A stretch of 64,000 nt of DNA from Cordia subcordata (taxonomy: Eukaryota > Streptophyta > Magnoliopsida > Boraginales > Cordiaceae), in the NCBI GenBank assembly GCA_028554755.1, contig JAPTOF010000005.1, forward strand, positions 12,166,501-12,230,500, written 5' to 3'. The notes under the pieces were generated by a model. The model was not told where the DNA came from, made no database searches, and saw only the letters and a program-made list of their open reading frames with translations. Position 1 is the first letter of the stretch, and every line of letters begins with the position of its first letter. Positions 62,901-64,000 of the stretch are shown here, in pieces. The position numbers were made by a program, and so were the translations under genes.

Positions 62901-63708
62901 ATGCCTTGAAGAGGGAGAGAGGGTGTTTTCCATGTTATTTTAATGGTATCTCTGAAAAAATGGGAAAAAGAAAGAATGGCAGCTACATATAAGAAGTGAT
63001 TTGTTCTAGATCTCATTGAATATATATTGGGCTGGGCTCTTAAACAATTATCTTCTAGAAGTGTTTCTAACAATGGGAAAGCCTTGCAGAGTTCCATAAT
63101 TATTTTCTGCGTGCATCTAGCTTGATCAACAAGATTTCACCTGACTGTTAAATATATAATAAAATAATCTTCAAGATAAACAACTTAGGGATGTCTTATT
63201 TTTGTGTGCTTCATTTCTTCAGCTTTGATTTTTGATTTTCTCTTAAACTCATTTTGATGCTGTCATCCCTCTTAAGTTTCCCCACATTGAAGCTACTAGC
63301 ACAGCAACATCCGGATTACGCTGTCAAGGTATTTCAGTATTGTAACCCATATCTTGGATTCAACTGAAAAGGAATGTGAAACTTTTGACGGTCATAGTAG
63401 TCTAATTTCATTCTTCATGCACTTTTAGTTTTGCCATGTTAATCTCTTTCTCTCATTATGCAGCAAACAAACACGGCAGACATGTTAGACGAAGCAGTTG
63501 AGTATGTTAAGTTTCTGCAGAGACAGATTCAGGTATTTTATGTAAAACCGTGAACTCTACTTGGTGCACTTCCTCATAAAATATGATAAAGAAGAAACAG
63601 TTTGAAAATCTTAAATACAAGAGCTTATATGCTTGGTTTTACCTCAGAGAGAGGGAGAGAGAGGAAGAGGGAGGGATGAGAGAATTGATGATTATTTGCA
63701 GGATTGAC

Positions 63709-63746
<38 letters not shown>

Positions 63747-63845
63747 GTTAACTTGGAGGAAACTCCACTTATGGAATCAAAACTACATTATGTTCAGGAG
63801 CTCACAGAATTTCAACAGAGATGCAAATGTTCAAAGAAAGAGTGA
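59901..63845 (+). CDS. FBH1/2-like: bHLH transcription factor, FBH1/FBH2 (bHLH80/81) type
   Basis: Five coding exons: 59901-60383, 61912-62055, 62176-62241, 63464-63532, 63798-63845. They join in frame to about 269 aa. The N-terminus MQPTGVGG, RFRSAPANWLEALLE, LRQNSSPPEFL and ANYDYL motifs mark bHLH subgroup IX. The bHLH domain spans ~197-250 (ATHPRSIAERVRR basic region; SDRIRKLQELVPNMDK; NTADMLDEAVEYVKFLQRQI). The protein ends ELTEFQQRCKCSKKE. Arabidopsis FBHs bind E-boxes and activate CONSTANS; the related AKS proteins act in guard cells. The exact role here is inferred. A Gly9 tract from GGA repeats (59948-59975) follows residue 16. Exon 1 joins exon 2 without the short Phe-Ser/Thr-Ser-Gln segment usual before KGEQ, so a small exon in the 1.5-kb first intron may have been missed. 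Confidence 0.93.
63708..63741. repeat. (TA)n microsatellite in the last bHLH intron
   Basis: About 17 TA repeats, 57 bp upstream of the last acceptor site (AG at 63796-63797). An AGAG-rich run (63646-63677) lies just before it. Confidence 0.9.
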
Positions 63846-64000
63846 TGCAACCAAGTGACCTGCTCAGTTTCATATGCAATAAGATAGCTTTGCCATCCGC
63901 TAAATGTGCCTCAATATATGGTATTTTTCAATCCTCTGCATCCAATTCTACTGCTCTGTTGATGTTGGGTACTCAAAAGAGAATTGTCAATGTAGGTTTC

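Overview
The window is nuclear DNA of a flowering plant, most likely a eudicot. Intergenic DNA is very AT-rich, genes are split by GT-AG introns, and transposon debris is everywhere. The four genes recognised all belong to plant families: a patellin, an NPF transporter, a plant-type TM9/EMP70 protein and a subgroup-IX bHLH factor. I cannot name the species.

Layout. 1-11.1 kb is gene-free and packed with short repeats: tandem units at 80-617, a ~360-400 bp inverted-arm pair at 2505-3898, Helitron-like copies near 4.8 and 5.1 kb, two back-to-back TIR elements at 7.35-8.61 kb, and a tandem duplication split by a SINE-like insert at 9.19-9.95 kb. 11175-13909 (minus) is a patellin with four coding exons that join in frame (616 aa). 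14-38.5 kb is a long gene desert. It holds a minus-strand SINE-like unit, two neighbouring hAT-like elements (22.6-23.5 kb), a non-autonomous Copia-type element on the minus strand (24.35-26.05 kb), two copies of a small TRIM-like LTR element (28.3-29.6 and 36.8-37.6 kb) and an LTR-like promoter with tandem repeats (32.6-33.3 kb).

38527-42878 (minus) is an NPF/PTR (NPF5-like) transporter with four coding exons, two MITEs in intron 1 and a degraded ExxER motif. 44.1-48.6 kb is a rearranged endogenous pararetrovirus (Caulimoviridae, petuvirus/florendovirus-like) made of three fragments in + / - / + orientation. It lies between the divergently transcribed NPF gene and the next gene. 49517-56544 (plus) is a complete TMN1-type transmembrane nine protein of 12 coding exons (584 aa), one of them an 18-bp microexon. 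59901-63845 (plus) is a bHLH transcription factor of the FBH1/FBH2 (bHLH80/81) type with five exons (about 269 aa).

The four host genes are ordinary housekeeping or regulatory genes with no evident shared pathway. The most unusual feature is the viral insertion. Its fragments form both a direct repeat and an inverted repeat, share one frame break, and show separate later lesions. I found no convincing new biological system beyond that.
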